From Allomuricauda sp. CP2A (GTDB lineage Bacteria; Bacteroidota; Bacteroidia; Flavobacteriales; Flavobacteriaceae), in the NCBI RefSeq assembly GCF_001683915.1, contig NZ_LXTT01000001.1, positions 1 to 42,767 of the forward strand: 42,767 nucleotides of DNA. Direction: 5' to 3'. The notes beneath the pieces are model-generated. The model worked only from the letters and a program-made list of their open reading frames with translations. It was not told the origin of the DNA and made no database searches. Shown here in pieces: positions 15,266 to 23,953 of this stretch (positions are counted from its first letter, which is position 1; each line of letters begins with the position of its first letter). The position numbers and the translations under genes were made by a program.

Positions 15266-17227
15266 ATGGAACGTTACGTCAGAATTTTATTCACTTTACT
15301 TTGTTTTGTTTTTCTTTACAACGGTTCTGCGCAGTCCCCAGAGGATGAAGAGCAGAGTGTTCTAAAGGAATTTCAGGACACCAACCTTCCAAAAGAACGG
15401 TTCACTGTTTTTTTCAATTCCATAGACCGTTACAATCAAAACTCGGCTTACGATTGGTTGGACACCATCAAGATATATCTTTCCAACGCAGAAAAAACCA
15501 ATGATACAACTGCGATTCGCTTGTACCAAGTGATGCAGGCACAGATTTATAACGATCTGGGCGAGTACGACAAGAGCACCACTTTGGCCAAAGACCTTTA
15601 TGCAGCCAAAGACTCCTTGGATGTGGATTCGCAAAAAGCCATCTTGGATGTTTTGGACGATAATTATGCCAACCTTCAACTATTTGACAAGCAGATAGAA
15701 ATCAGAAAGCAAAAAAAGGAGATGGGCATCACCGAAAATATTGCTTTCTATGATATTTACAGTAACCTTGGGCTCTACAGAAAGGCAAGGAACCAATACA
15801 TCATGGAGGTTAAGCCCACCATTGCGGACAACGATTCGTATGGTCTGGCCAAATACCACAGTAAGGTGGGCAATTATCTGAGGTTGGACAATTCTGCCCC
15901 CACCGCTTTGAGCGAATTAAAAAAAGCAAAGGCCTATCTTGATGTGTACCTTAACGATATCTCCATTCAAAAAAGTGAGGATGAACTTTTTGAAAGCGAT
16001 TTGCTAAAGGCAGAAATAGAAGGGAACATTGGTAAATGCCAGGTTATGTTGGGGGAATATGAAGAAGCCATTCCACTTCTTGAAAGCAGTATCGAAGTTT
16101 TGGACACCTCTTCCAAGAACAGCCATAAAAGTGAGATGGTGGAAAACACCCTCTATTTGGCCGATGCCAATTTGCAGCTGGATCGATTTTTGGCCGCCAA
16201 GCGAAACCTTGATGTTGAGTATGAGAACATTGGTGCGCTACAACTTATTAAGCGAAATAGTCTATTGGCGGCATATTATGACAAGGTGGAGAACTATAAA
16301 AACGCCGCCATGTACTACAAGCGCAATGAACGGATTAAAGATTCCATGGCGCAAAAGCAGTCCTCCATCATAAAACAGCAGTTGGTCACCATTGTGGCCA
16401 ATGAAGATTTGGAAAACTCACAACGTTTGATCGAGGAGCAGAAACGCATCAATGAACTGGCCCGCAGTGAAATGAAGGCCAAAGATGAGCGAATGCACTT
16501 GGTATTTGTCTCGTTGATATTTACCCTACTCGGTTTTGCAGGGTTGGTCTATGCCTATTTAAAAAGTATCAAGAACCAACGCTTGATTGCCGAGCAAAAG
16601 CACATCATTGAAAATGCCCTTGTTGAAAAGGATTCTTTGCTCAAAGAAATCCATCACCGGGTAAAGAACAACCTACAGATGGTATCAAGTTTGCTGAGCC
16701 TTCAAACCAAAAATACACGAAGCAAAGCAGCCATTGAGGCATTGGAAGAAGGAAAGAGCAGGGTAAAGGCCATGGCATTGATACACCAAAAACTGTATCA
16801 AAATGATGATCTGTCGGTCATTGAAATGCAAGGATATATTGAGAGTCTTATCAACAGCGTGCAGTCTGTCTACAAAAAAGGAGGGCATAACATTAGCATT
16901 ACCATTGATGCCGAAGGCACGGAATTGGACATTGATAGGGCCATTCCTTTTGGATTGATCTTGAACGAATTGGTCTCCAACTCTTTCAAATATGCTTTTC
17001 CCGACAATGATGAAAATGGGAAAATCTATATCCATCTTCGCAAAAATGGCGATCAAGGTTATTTTGAATACACCGATAACGGTATTGGCCTTCCCGAAGA
17101 TACCGAGGAACGGTCCCATTCTTCCATGGGAATCCGCCTGATGAACCGATTGGTCAACCAACTGCAATCCAAGCTGAACATTGACAAGCAAGGCGAGGGC
17201 GTTCGTTTTTGGTTCAATTTTAGCTGA
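15266..17227 (+). CDS. TPR-containing sensor histidine kinase (HisKA_2 type)
   Basis: 653 residues from the ATG at 15266 (MERYVRILFTLLCFVFLYNGSAQ, a signal peptide); the TTG at 15149 would add 39 residues ahead of it. The periplasmic part (about 25-410) is helical with TPR-like units. A coiled coil then leads to a membrane helix LVFVSLIFTLLGFAGLVYAYL (about 412-432). The kinase core has the HisKA_2 phosphoacceptor EIHHRVKNNLQMVSSLLSLQ (about 463-482) and an HATPase_c domain with LNELVSNSFKYAF (N box), YTDNGIGLPED (G1) and SSMGIRLMNRLV (G2). It is the natural partner of the LytTR regulator upstream. HisKA_2 kinases with TPR sensor regions are common in Bacteroidota; the signal is unknown. Its placement inside the menaquinone locus may be only positional. 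Confidence 0.92.
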   Translation: MERYVRILFTLLCFVFLYNGSAQSPEDEEQSVLKEFQDTNLPKERFTVFFNSIDRYNQNSAYDWLDTIKIYLSNAEKTNDTTAIRLYQVMQAQIYNDLGEYDKSTTLAKDLYAAKDSLDVDSQKAILDVLDDNYANLQLFDKQIEIRKQKKEMGITENIAFYDIYSNLGLYRKARNQYIMEVKPTIADNDSYGLAKYHSKVGNYLRLDNSAPTALSELKKAKAYLDVYLNDISIQKSEDELFESDLLKAEIEGNIGKCQVMLGEYEEAIPLLESSIEVLDTSSKNSHKSEMVENTLYLADANLQLDRFLAAKRNLDVEYENIGALQLIKRNSLLAAYYDKVENYKNAAMYYKRNERIKDSMAQKQSSIIKQQLVTIVANEDLENSQRLIEEQKRINELARSEMKAKDERMHLVFVSLIFTLLGFAGLVYAYLKSIKNQRLIAEQKHIIENALVEKDSLLKEIHHRVKNNLQMVSSLLSLQTKNTRSKAAIEALEEGKSRVKAMALIHQKLYQNDDLSVIEMQGYIESLINSVQSVYKKGGHNISITIDAEGTELDIDRAIPFGLILNELVSNSFKYAFPDNDENGKIYIHLRKNGDQGYFEYTDNGIGLPEDTEERSHSSMGIRLMNRLVNQLQSKLNIDKQGEGVRFWFNFS

Positions 17228-17259
17228 TCATTTTTTATCCAAAACATCCTAAATATGGT

Positions 17260-17267
17260 TACATTTG
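17260..17267 (+). promoter_or_regulatory. -7 box TACATTTG upstream of menC
   Basis: A perfect TAnnTTTG 10 bases before the ATG at 17278, with a T-rich -33 region about 22-23 bases further up. It implies menC-CPBP-menE form a transcript with a very short leader, separate from the kinase gene. Confidence 0.5.
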
Positions 17268-17277
17268 AAACCATTGG

Positions 17278-18330
17278 ATGAAAGCTACCTATAAAAAGTA
17301 TATCCTGGATTTTAAGATGCCCAGTGGAACCTCACGTGGCGTTTTGACCCAAAAAGAAACCTGGTTTCTGTTGCTTGGCGATCAAGGCTCTTGGGGAATA
17401 GGGGAGTGTGGCATTTTAAGGGGGTTGAGTGTGGATGACGTATCCCATTATGAAGAAATATTGAAGTGGGTCTGCAAAAACCTCCATTTGGGGCAAGAAA
17501 AATTGCTCGCAGCACTGACCGAGTTTCCCTCAATTCAATTTGGGGTGGAACAAGCATTTCTATCCCTGCAATCCAAAACTCCATTTGAATTGTTCCCTTC
17601 GGATTTTACCCAAAAAGAATCTCCCATACCCATCAACGGACTGATCTGGATGGGAGATGAAGCCTCTATGCTGTCCCAATTGGAACAGAAACTGAAGCAG
17701 GGTTTCCAGTGCATCAAAATGAAGATTGGCGCCATCGACTTTGCATCAGAACTTTCCATTCTAAGAGCCATCCGGAAAAACTTTACCCCTGATGAAATTG
17801 AACTTCGTGTAGATGCCAATGGTGCTTTTTCACCAACCGATGCCATGGAAAAGCTCCAACAATTATCGAAATTTGAACTGCATTCCATAGAGCAGCCCAT
17901 CAAACCAAACCAATGGGATAATATGGCGGAGCTATGCCAAAACACACCATTGCCCATTGCATTGGATGAAGAATTGATCGGTGTTTTTTCTGTAACAGAA
18001 AAGGAACGGTTGCTACAAACCATACAACCACAGTACATCATTTTAAAGCCAAGTTTGGTGGGCGGTTTTGGTGGTTGCGAAGAATGGGTTCAGCTCGCTG
18101 AAAAATACAATATAGGCTGGTGGATTACCAGTGCCTTGGAAAGCAATATTGGGCTCAATGCCATTGCCCAGTGGACCTATACCCTGGGAAATACCATGCC
18201 ACAAGGCTTGGGCACCGGAAGTCTGTACACCAATAATTTTGAGAGTCCATTGAAGGTTTCGGGCGGTAAATTGTATTATAGCGCAGCAAAACAGTGGAAA
18301 CATAATTTAATTGAAGATTTATGTATATAG
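17278..18330 (+). CDS. menC: o-Succinylbenzoate synthase MenC
   Basis: 350 residues, enolase superfamily, muconate-lactonizing subgroup. It dehydrates SHCHC to o-succinylbenzoate. Visible active-site elements are CIKMKIGAIDF (the KxK general base, about residue 144), the metal ligands in RVDANGAFS (about 182), IEQPIKP (about 206) and LDEELIG (about 232), and the second Lys in ILKPSLVGG (about 258). The N-terminal capping domain includes WGIGECGILRGLSVDD. Dipeptide epimerases share the fold, but the direct neighbourhood with menE settles the call. It overlaps the following CPBP gene by 10 bases, so the two are translationally coupled. Confidence 0.92.
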   Translation: MKATYKKYILDFKMPSGTSRGVLTQKETWFLLLGDQGSWGIGECGILRGLSVDDVSHYEEILKWVCKNLHLGQEKLLAALTEFPSIQFGVEQAFLSLQSKTPFELFPSDFTQKESPIPINGLIWMGDEASMLSQLEQKLKQGFQCIKMKIGAIDFASELSILRAIRKNFTPDEIELRVDANGAFSPTDAMEKLQQLSKFELHSIEQPIKPNQWDNMAELCQNTPLPIALDEELIGVFSVTEKERLLQTIQPQYIILKPSLVGGFGGCEEWVQLAEKYNIGWWITSALESNIGLNAIAQWTYTLGNTMPQGLGTGSLYTNNFESPLKVSGGKLYYSAAKQWKHNLIEDLCI

Positions 18331-19259
18331 AACAAGGGTATAAGGGAGATATTGGTCTTTGGAAATATTTCATCATCCCTACGGCTTTTATCACATTTAT
18401 GGTGCTAAACTATATTGCAACAGTGAATTCACCTGTGAGTGTGGAAGACACCATGCAACAGATTATAGCGCAATTTGGTTCCAATTTGGTTTTGATCATC
18501 CTATTATTTCCGTTGGCGGTTGGATTGTTCGTAGTGCTGGGGTGGACCTATTTAGTGCACAAACAATCCATCACCTCATTGACCACTTCGCGAAAAAAAA
18601 TTGATTGGGGACGAATCTTTTTTTCATTTGGACTGTGGACGGTTGTAATGATTCTTTTGGTCGGTCTCGATATTTATTTTTCTCCGGATAGTTATGTGTT
18701 GAATTTTGATTTGACCAAATTTATTGTCTTGGCAATCATTGGGATTATTTTGATTCCCATGCAGACCAGCTTTGAAGAATATCTTTTTAGGGGGCACATG
18801 ATGCAAGGGTTGGGCATTTTGGCAAAAAATAGATGGGTGCCTTTGGTGGTTACTTCAGCCTTGTTTGGATTGATGCACATAGCCAATCCAGAAGTGGAAA
18901 AATTAGGTTTCGGGATTCTCATCTACTATATAGGAACGGGTTTTTTCTTGGGGATTTTGACTTTGATGGATGAAGGACTGGAGCTTACCCTCGGTTTTCA
19001 TGCGGCCAACAATCTCATCACAGCCTTGTTGGTGACAGCAGATTGGACCGCTTTTCAGACGAATTCCATTTATAAAGACATCTCTGAGCCTTCACTGGGA
19101 TGGGATGCAGTGATCCCCGTATTTGTTGTGTTTCCCATTTTGTTATGGTTTTTCTCCAAAAAGTACGGTTGGAAGAATTGGAAAGACCGATTATTTGGGA
19201 AAGTATTGACCAAAGAAGAATTTGTGGCCCTAAACGATGGAGAATCCAATCTGGCATAA
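18321..19259 (+). CDS. CPBP-family intramembrane metalloprotease
   Basis: 312 residues with about eight hydrophobic helices. The CPBP (Rce1-like, Abi) signature is complete: the EEYLFRGHMMQGL motif (about residues 150-162), FGLMHIAN (about 190), and the third motif GFHAANNLI (about 230). These supply the Glu and His residues of the membrane-embedded metal site. It overlaps menC at its start and menE at its end by about 20 bases, so it is locked into the menaquinone transcript. Prenyl-protein protease activity is known for eukaryotic Rce1; the substrate of the bacterial protein is not known. A structural or processing role at the membrane site of quinone synthesis is speculation. Confidence 0.88.
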   Translation: MYIEQGYKGDIGLWKYFIIPTAFITFMVLNYIATVNSPVSVEDTMQQIIAQFGSNLVLIILLFPLAVGLFVVLGWTYLVHKQSITSLTTSRKKIDWGRIFFSFGLWTVVMILLVGLDIYFSPDSYVLNFDLTKFIVLAIIGIILIPMQTSFEEYLFRGHMMQGLGILAKNRWVPLVVTSALFGLMHIANPEVEKLGFGILIYYIGTGFFLGILTLMDEGLELTLGFHAANNLITALLVTADWTAFQTNSIYKDISEPSLGWDAVIPVFVVFPILLWFFSKKYGWKNWKDRLFGKVLTKEEFVALNDGESNLA

Positions 19260-20310
19260 CATTCACCCCCAGTTTAAACTCAATGGTATTCCGTATAGCT
19301 TGGAAGACCTAAAGGAGGTGGGCTATAGCTTGGTTAAAGAGGGCGAATCTTTTGAAAATTCCATAGGAAGTTTTTTGTTGGACTGGGCATCGGATTCATC
19401 CACCTTGGAAGTTTTTACTTCGGGATCTACAGGAAAACCCAAGAAAATAATCTTGCAGAAAGAGCACATGGTCAATTCGGCATTGGCCACAGGAGCATAT
19501 TTTGATCTTAAACCTGCCCAAACAGCTTTGCTGTGTCTTCCGAGTTCGGGAATCGCAGGAAAAATGATGCTGGTCCGGGCTATGGTTCTTGGTTTGCATT
19601 TGGAGTACGTGGAACCCTCATCAACCCCTTTGCAAAATTCCGATAATGCCTACGATTTTGTGGCGATGGTCCCCTTGCAGGTGCAAAATTCATTGGACAA
19701 ACTGGGCAGGATAAAAACATTGATCATTGGTGGCGCGCCAGTTGATACCAAATTAAGATCAGCGTTAAAAGAATATGCCACCAATTGTTATGAAACCTAT
19801 GGTATGACCGAGACCATTACCCATATTGCTGTTAAACGAATCACGCAAGATCCAACAAACTGTTTTGAAACCCTGCCCCATATCAGTATCTCTGTGGATG
19901 GCAGGAGTTGCTTGATTATTGATGCCCCAAAAATTTCGGATGACAAAATAGTGACCAACGATGTGGTGGAATTGGTGAGTGAGAATCAATTTAAGTGGTT
20001 GGGAAGATATGATACCATCATCAATTCTGGGGGCATTAAACTGATTCCCGAAGAGATAGAAAAAAAATTGGCCGATATAATTCATTCCCGTTTTTTTGTG
20101 GCAGGCCTACCTGATGCTACTTTGGGTCAGAAACTGGTTTTGGTGGTAGAGGAATCCCAAGTTGATATCCAGAAGTTGCTCAACAAAATCAAAAGTTTGA
20201 AAGGAATCCAGAAATACGAAGTGCCCAAAGAAGTCCATGCGTTAAAACCTTTCATCGAAACCAAAAGTGGAAAAATTCACCGTAAAAAAATAGTGCAACA
20301 AATACGGTAA
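19237..20310 (+). CDS. menE: o-Succinylbenzoyl-CoA synthetase MenE (short AMP-binding enzyme)
   Basis: 357 residues, ANL superfamily. It activates o-succinylbenzoate to its CoA ester. Core motifs: P-loop-like FTSGSTGKPKK (about residue 61), YETYGMTETITH (about 183), the hinge/Asp motif WLGRYDTIINSGGIKLIPEE (about 256) and the C-terminal catalytic Lys in ETKSGKIHRKKI. It is about 100 residues shorter than proteobacterial MenE because the N-terminal subdomain is reduced, which is normal in Bacteroidota. It starts inside the CPBP gene and closes the menaquinone locus. Confidence 0.92.
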   Translation: MENPIWHNIHPQFKLNGIPYSLEDLKEVGYSLVKEGESFENSIGSFLLDWASDSSTLEVFTSGSTGKPKKIILQKEHMVNSALATGAYFDLKPAQTALLCLPSSGIAGKMMLVRAMVLGLHLEYVEPSSTPLQNSDNAYDFVAMVPLQVQNSLDKLGRIKTLIIGGAPVDTKLRSALKEYATNCYETYGMTETITHIAVKRITQDPTNCFETLPHISISVDGRSCLIIDAPKISDDKIVTNDVVELVSENQFKWLGRYDTIINSGGIKLIPEEIEKKLADIIHSRFFVAGLPDATLGQKLVLVVEESQVDIQKLLNKIKSLKGIQKYEVPKEVHALKPFIETKSGKIHRKKIVQQIR

Positions 20311-20342
20311 GTTTTGTATTTTGAGAGGATAAATCAAACTAC

Positions 20343-21689
20343 ATGAAACAACTGACGCTATTTTTTGCACTTTGCACCATTCTCTTTACCCATGCCCAAC
20401 AAATACTCCCTGAAGTGGAACGTGCCCGAGTGGTGGATGAAATCCTGGAGGAACGCTTTAATGTGCTACTTCCCCAATTGATGGATGACACGGGGATTGA
20501 TATGTGGGTGCTCATTTCGAGAGAATATAACGAAGACCCGGTGCTTAAGACCATGCTTCCCGCCACTTGGCTGAATGCAAGAAGAAGAACCATTCTTCTT
20601 TTTTATCGGAACAAGGAAAAAAACACCATTGATAAATTGGCGGTGGCCCGCTACAATATTGGCAAGAATATCGTTTCGGCTTGGGACAAGGAAAAAGAGC
20701 CCGATCAGTGGAAACGTTTGGTACAACTTATTGAAGAGCGGAATCCACAGAAAATAGCACTCAATTTTTCAAAAGACCACAACATTGCGGATGGTCTGGA
20801 CAAAACGGATTATGATGAGTTCATGGCCCACCTTCCCAAAAAATACCAACCCAAAGTAATTTCTGCGGAACAATTGGCGGTACGCTGGATTGAGACCCGA
20901 ACAGAACGGGAAATGATACTCTTTGACCAACTTGTGGACATCACACACGATATTATTGCCGAAGCTTTTTCGGAGAAAGTTATAACACCTGGGATAACCA
21001 CAACTACCGAAGTAGAGTGGTGGATGCGCCAAAAAGTAACCGATTTGGGTCTGGAAACCTGGTTTCATCCTACAGTGGACATACAACGTACCAGTGAAGA
21101 ATTGGTAAGCCATTTGTATTCCTTTTCGGGAAGGCCCGATGATTTGGTGATCATGCCGGGCGATTTGTTGCACTGCGATTTTGGAATTACCTATCTCCGT
21201 CTCAACACCGATTGCCAGGAATTGGCCTATGTGCTAAAACCTGAGGAGACCGAGGCCCCTTCTTTTTTGGTGAATGCGCTGTATGATGGCAACAGGGTGC
21301 AAGACTTCTTGACCAAAAACATGATCAAAGGCAGAACCGGAAATGAAATTTTGGCCCAATCGCTCCAAGAGGCCAAGGATGCCGGGCTCCAACCTGCCAT
21401 TTATACCCATCCTTTGGGCATGTATGGCCACTCTGCAGGGACCACCATTGGCATGTGGGATTCCCAAGGTGGTGTCATGAAGGATGATGGCGAAAATTAC
21501 CCTTTGAACCCAAACACGGTCTATGCCATAGAATTGAATGCCACGGTGAACATCCCGGAATGGAACCGGGATATTCGTATTATGTTGGAAGAGGCTGGAT
21601 TTTTTGGAGAAGAAGGATTTCGGTACGTCAATGGCAGGCAAACGGAATTGTTGTTGATACCGAGGGTAAAACCACAGCAGGGATATTGA
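20343..21689 (+). CDS. Exported M24-family Xaa-Pro aminopeptidase-like metallopeptidase
   Basis: 448 residues with a Sec signal peptide (MKQLTLFFALCTILFTHAQ). The N-terminal creatinase-like domain covers about 20-190; the pita-bread domain follows with the metal ligands visible as HCDFGITY (Asp), NTDCQEL (Asp), HPLGMYGHSAG (His), AIELNATV (Glu) and EEGFRYVNGRQTEL (Glu). All five dinuclear metal ligands are present, so activity is likely. It would remove N-terminal residues next to proline in the periplasm. It lies 32 bases after menE but is unrelated in function; co-transcription is possible. Confidence 0.88.
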   Translation: MKQLTLFFALCTILFTHAQQILPEVERARVVDEILEERFNVLLPQLMDDTGIDMWVLISREYNEDPVLKTMLPATWLNARRRTILLFYRNKEKNTIDKLAVARYNIGKNIVSAWDKEKEPDQWKRLVQLIEERNPQKIALNFSKDHNIADGLDKTDYDEFMAHLPKKYQPKVISAEQLAVRWIETRTEREMILFDQLVDITHDIIAEAFSEKVITPGITTTTEVEWWMRQKVTDLGLETWFHPTVDIQRTSEELVSHLYSFSGRPDDLVIMPGDLLHCDFGITYLRLNTDCQELAYVLKPEETEAPSFLVNALYDGNRVQDFLTKNMIKGRTGNEILAQSLQEAKDAGLQPAIYTHPLGMYGHSAGTTIGMWDSQGGVMKDDGENYPLNPNTVYAIELNATVNIPEWNRDIRIMLEEAGFFGEEGFRYVNGRQTELLLIPRVKPQQGY

Positions 21690-21787
21690 TTGATGAGTTA
21701 TACTTTAGTATAAGTCCATTTTATCCAATTGCGGAATAGAATACATATTTACTTTAGCACCTAGTGAAAGTATAGCATTATTAAAAA

Positions 21788-23953
21788 ATGAAATCGTTCA
21801 ACTGGATTATTACTGCATTTTGTTTGGTTGCAGGAATCAGCAGCAATGCACAAGAAAACAAAAATGTCACTATCTGTTGGGATGTGTCCCTTTCCATGCA
21901 AAACAGGAATATTGACAAGGATTACTATTTCTTGGACGCTTACTTTAAAACGGTCCAAAATGCCAAGGTGAGCCTAATCACTTTTAGCGACCGAGTTCAC
22001 TCAAAGGATACCTATCAAGTGAATTCAAGCGATTGGGCTTCCATCAAGAAAAAACTTGGGGAAGTGCACTATGACGGTGCTACTTCCTATGAGTCCCTGA
22101 GCAGTTACGTAGATGCAGGGGATGTATTGCTTTTTACGGATGGAGGGCAAAATCTGGGCAGTGGCACCCCTAATTTTAACGGGGAAGTTTATATTATCAA
22201 CAGCAATAAAAACTTTGATAAGGCCAGTTTAAACCTTTTGTCCATCGTTAATAATGGAAATTTGGTGGATTTTAATGAAAAAAGGGATTCAGGTGCCCCC
22301 TTGGATAATGCCAACCAATATTCAGGAACCATTTATAGCGGTACAGTAGGTTTGGAGGGAGCCGAAATTTATGTCCGTGGCAATGAAGACAGTAGGGTAA
22401 AGTCCAATGCAACCGGAAGTTTCACCATTGATGGAAAAGTTGGGGATACATTGATAGTTGCTTATGGCAATAGCTTGGAAAAGCAGGTTTTGGGAGAGAC
22501 CAATACGCTAAACTTTTCACTGGAAGACCAAGGAATCCAACTTCAGGAAGTGGTAGTAAGTGAACGAAAGAATGAGCCTCAAGAAACCATTACAACGGCT
22601 TATGGGGAGGAGAACAGGGATAAGGTGGGGTATGCCGTGCAGTCCATTTCCAGTGATGACATTTCTGACGCTGCAACCACACCGGATATGGCGATTCAAG
22701 GCAAGTTTTCTGGGGTAAACCTTGGACAAAATGATGATTTGAGCCAAGTCACCATGCGTCCTAGAAACAGTTTACTGGGAAATGTGTATGGTTTGATCGT
22801 GATTGATGGTGTTCCCCTCCGGCAGTCCGATTCGGGAAGTGGGACGGTCTTTAGTTCAGATTTCATCAACCCAGAAAATATAGCGGACATTACGGTTTTA
22901 AAGGGGCTTGCCGCAACGAACAAGTATGGTAGCCTTGGTGTCAACGGGGTTCTTTTGATTACATCGAAATCCGCAAACTATGCCAAAGAAACTGGTGAAA
23001 AAGTAGATATGGCACAATTGAAAAATAACATTTATGAAGAGAAAATCAAGGTCAACAACAAGAGCTTGGTCACGCCGTATCTCAAAGACCTTAAAAAAGG
23101 CAAGAACATTAGAGAGGCCTATGACATTTATTTGAATCAAAGGGAAACGTATGCCAATGTCCCTGAATATTATTTGGATGTGTCCAATTTCTTCCTTGGG
23201 TCCAGCCCAGAATTGGCAGAGCGGATTTTATCCAATATTCTGGAAGTCGATAATCCCTCCTACGAAGCATTACGTGCCCTATTTCTAAAATGCATGGAAC
23301 AGAAAAATAATAAAATGGCCGTATTTGCAGCCGATAAAATGTTGGATTTGTTCCCGAATAAGACCCAATCCTATTTTGATGTGGCCTTGGCCCAGAAACA
23401 CGCGGGGAATTTTCAAGAAGCCCTTACCATGTTGAATGGAATGATTACTGGAGTGGTAAATCCAGAGTTGAACTTTAGTTCAATGGAAAAAATAGTGGGT
23501 ACGGAAATCCGGAATATGGTCAATCAGCATAATGCTGAGCTGAACATTGATAAAGTAGCTATAAAATATCGGAACAACCTCACCTATAATGCTCGATTGC
23601 TATTGGATTGGAGCGTACCCGATGCTGAATTTTCCGTTCAATTTGTAAATCCACAGAAACGATTTTTCACATGGGAACATACGGAAGTTGGCGACAGAAA
23701 TCGGATTTTGGAAGAACTGCAACATGGAAACTCCAATGAGCAGTTTGAAATTGTTGGAGCGGAGACCAAAGGAGAATGGATTTTGAACGCCACCTATTTG
23801 GGAAACAGGACCCCAAAGAATGAAGCGGCCACTTTTTTAAAATGTACGGTGCAGTACAACTTTGGACAGCCCAACCAAAGAAGTGAAGAATTCATGATAC
23901 GGCTTCAAGAAGCAGGGGATGAACAGCAATTGGCCCGGTTCACCGTGGAGTGA
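21788..23953 (+). CDS. Exported VWA / carboxypeptidase-regulatory / TonB-plug / TPR / DUF2135-like fusion protein
   Basis: 721 residues with a signal peptide (MKSFNWIITAFCLVAGISSNAQ). Residues about 25-180 form a VWA domain with a full MIDAS: DVSLS (DxSxS), GATSYES (Thr) and LLFTDGG (Asp). A CarboxypepD_reg-like beta sandwich follows (about 185-255, GLEGAEIYVRG), then a SusC/RagA-type TonB plug (about 275-395: SDDISDAATTPDMAIQGKFSG, GLIVIDGVPL, VLKGLAATNKYGSLGVNGVL). There is no 22-stranded barrel. Instead come TPR-like helices (about 440-580) and a C-terminal beta domain resembling DUF2135 (LLLDWSVPDAEFSV and ILNATYLGNR). It has the recognition modules of a SusC receptor without the channel. 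A surface or periplasmic scaffold is inferred. A TACTTTAG element at 21750 may be its -7 box. Confidence 0.8.
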   Translation: MKSFNWIITAFCLVAGISSNAQENKNVTICWDVSLSMQNRNIDKDYYFLDAYFKTVQNAKVSLITFSDRVHSKDTYQVNSSDWASIKKKLGEVHYDGATSYESLSSYVDAGDVLLFTDGGQNLGSGTPNFNGEVYIINSNKNFDKASLNLLSIVNNGNLVDFNEKRDSGAPLDNANQYSGTIYSGTVGLEGAEIYVRGNEDSRVKSNATGSFTIDGKVGDTLIVAYGNSLEKQVLGETNTLNFSLEDQGIQLQEVVVSERKNEPQETITTAYGEENRDKVGYAVQSISSDDISDAATTPDMAIQGKFSGVNLGQNDDLSQVTMRPRNSLLGNVYGLIVIDGVPLRQSDSGSGTVFSSDFINPENIADITVLKGLAATNKYGSLGVNGVLLITSKSANYAKETGEKVDMAQLKNNIYEEKIKVNNKSLVTPYLKDLKKGKNIREAYDIYLNQRETYANVPEYYLDVSNFFLGSSPELAERILSNILEVDNPSYEALRALFLKCMEQKNNKMAVFAADKMLDLFPNKTQSYFDVALAQKHAGNFQEALTMLNGMITGVVNPELNFSSMEKIVGTEIRNMVNQHNAELNIDKVAIKYRNNLTYNARLLLDWSVPDAEFSVQFVNPQKRFFTWEHTEVGDRNRILEELQHGNSNEQFEIVGAETKGEWILNATYLGNRTPKNEAATFLKCTVQYNFGQPNQRSEEFMIRLQEAGDEQQLARFTVE

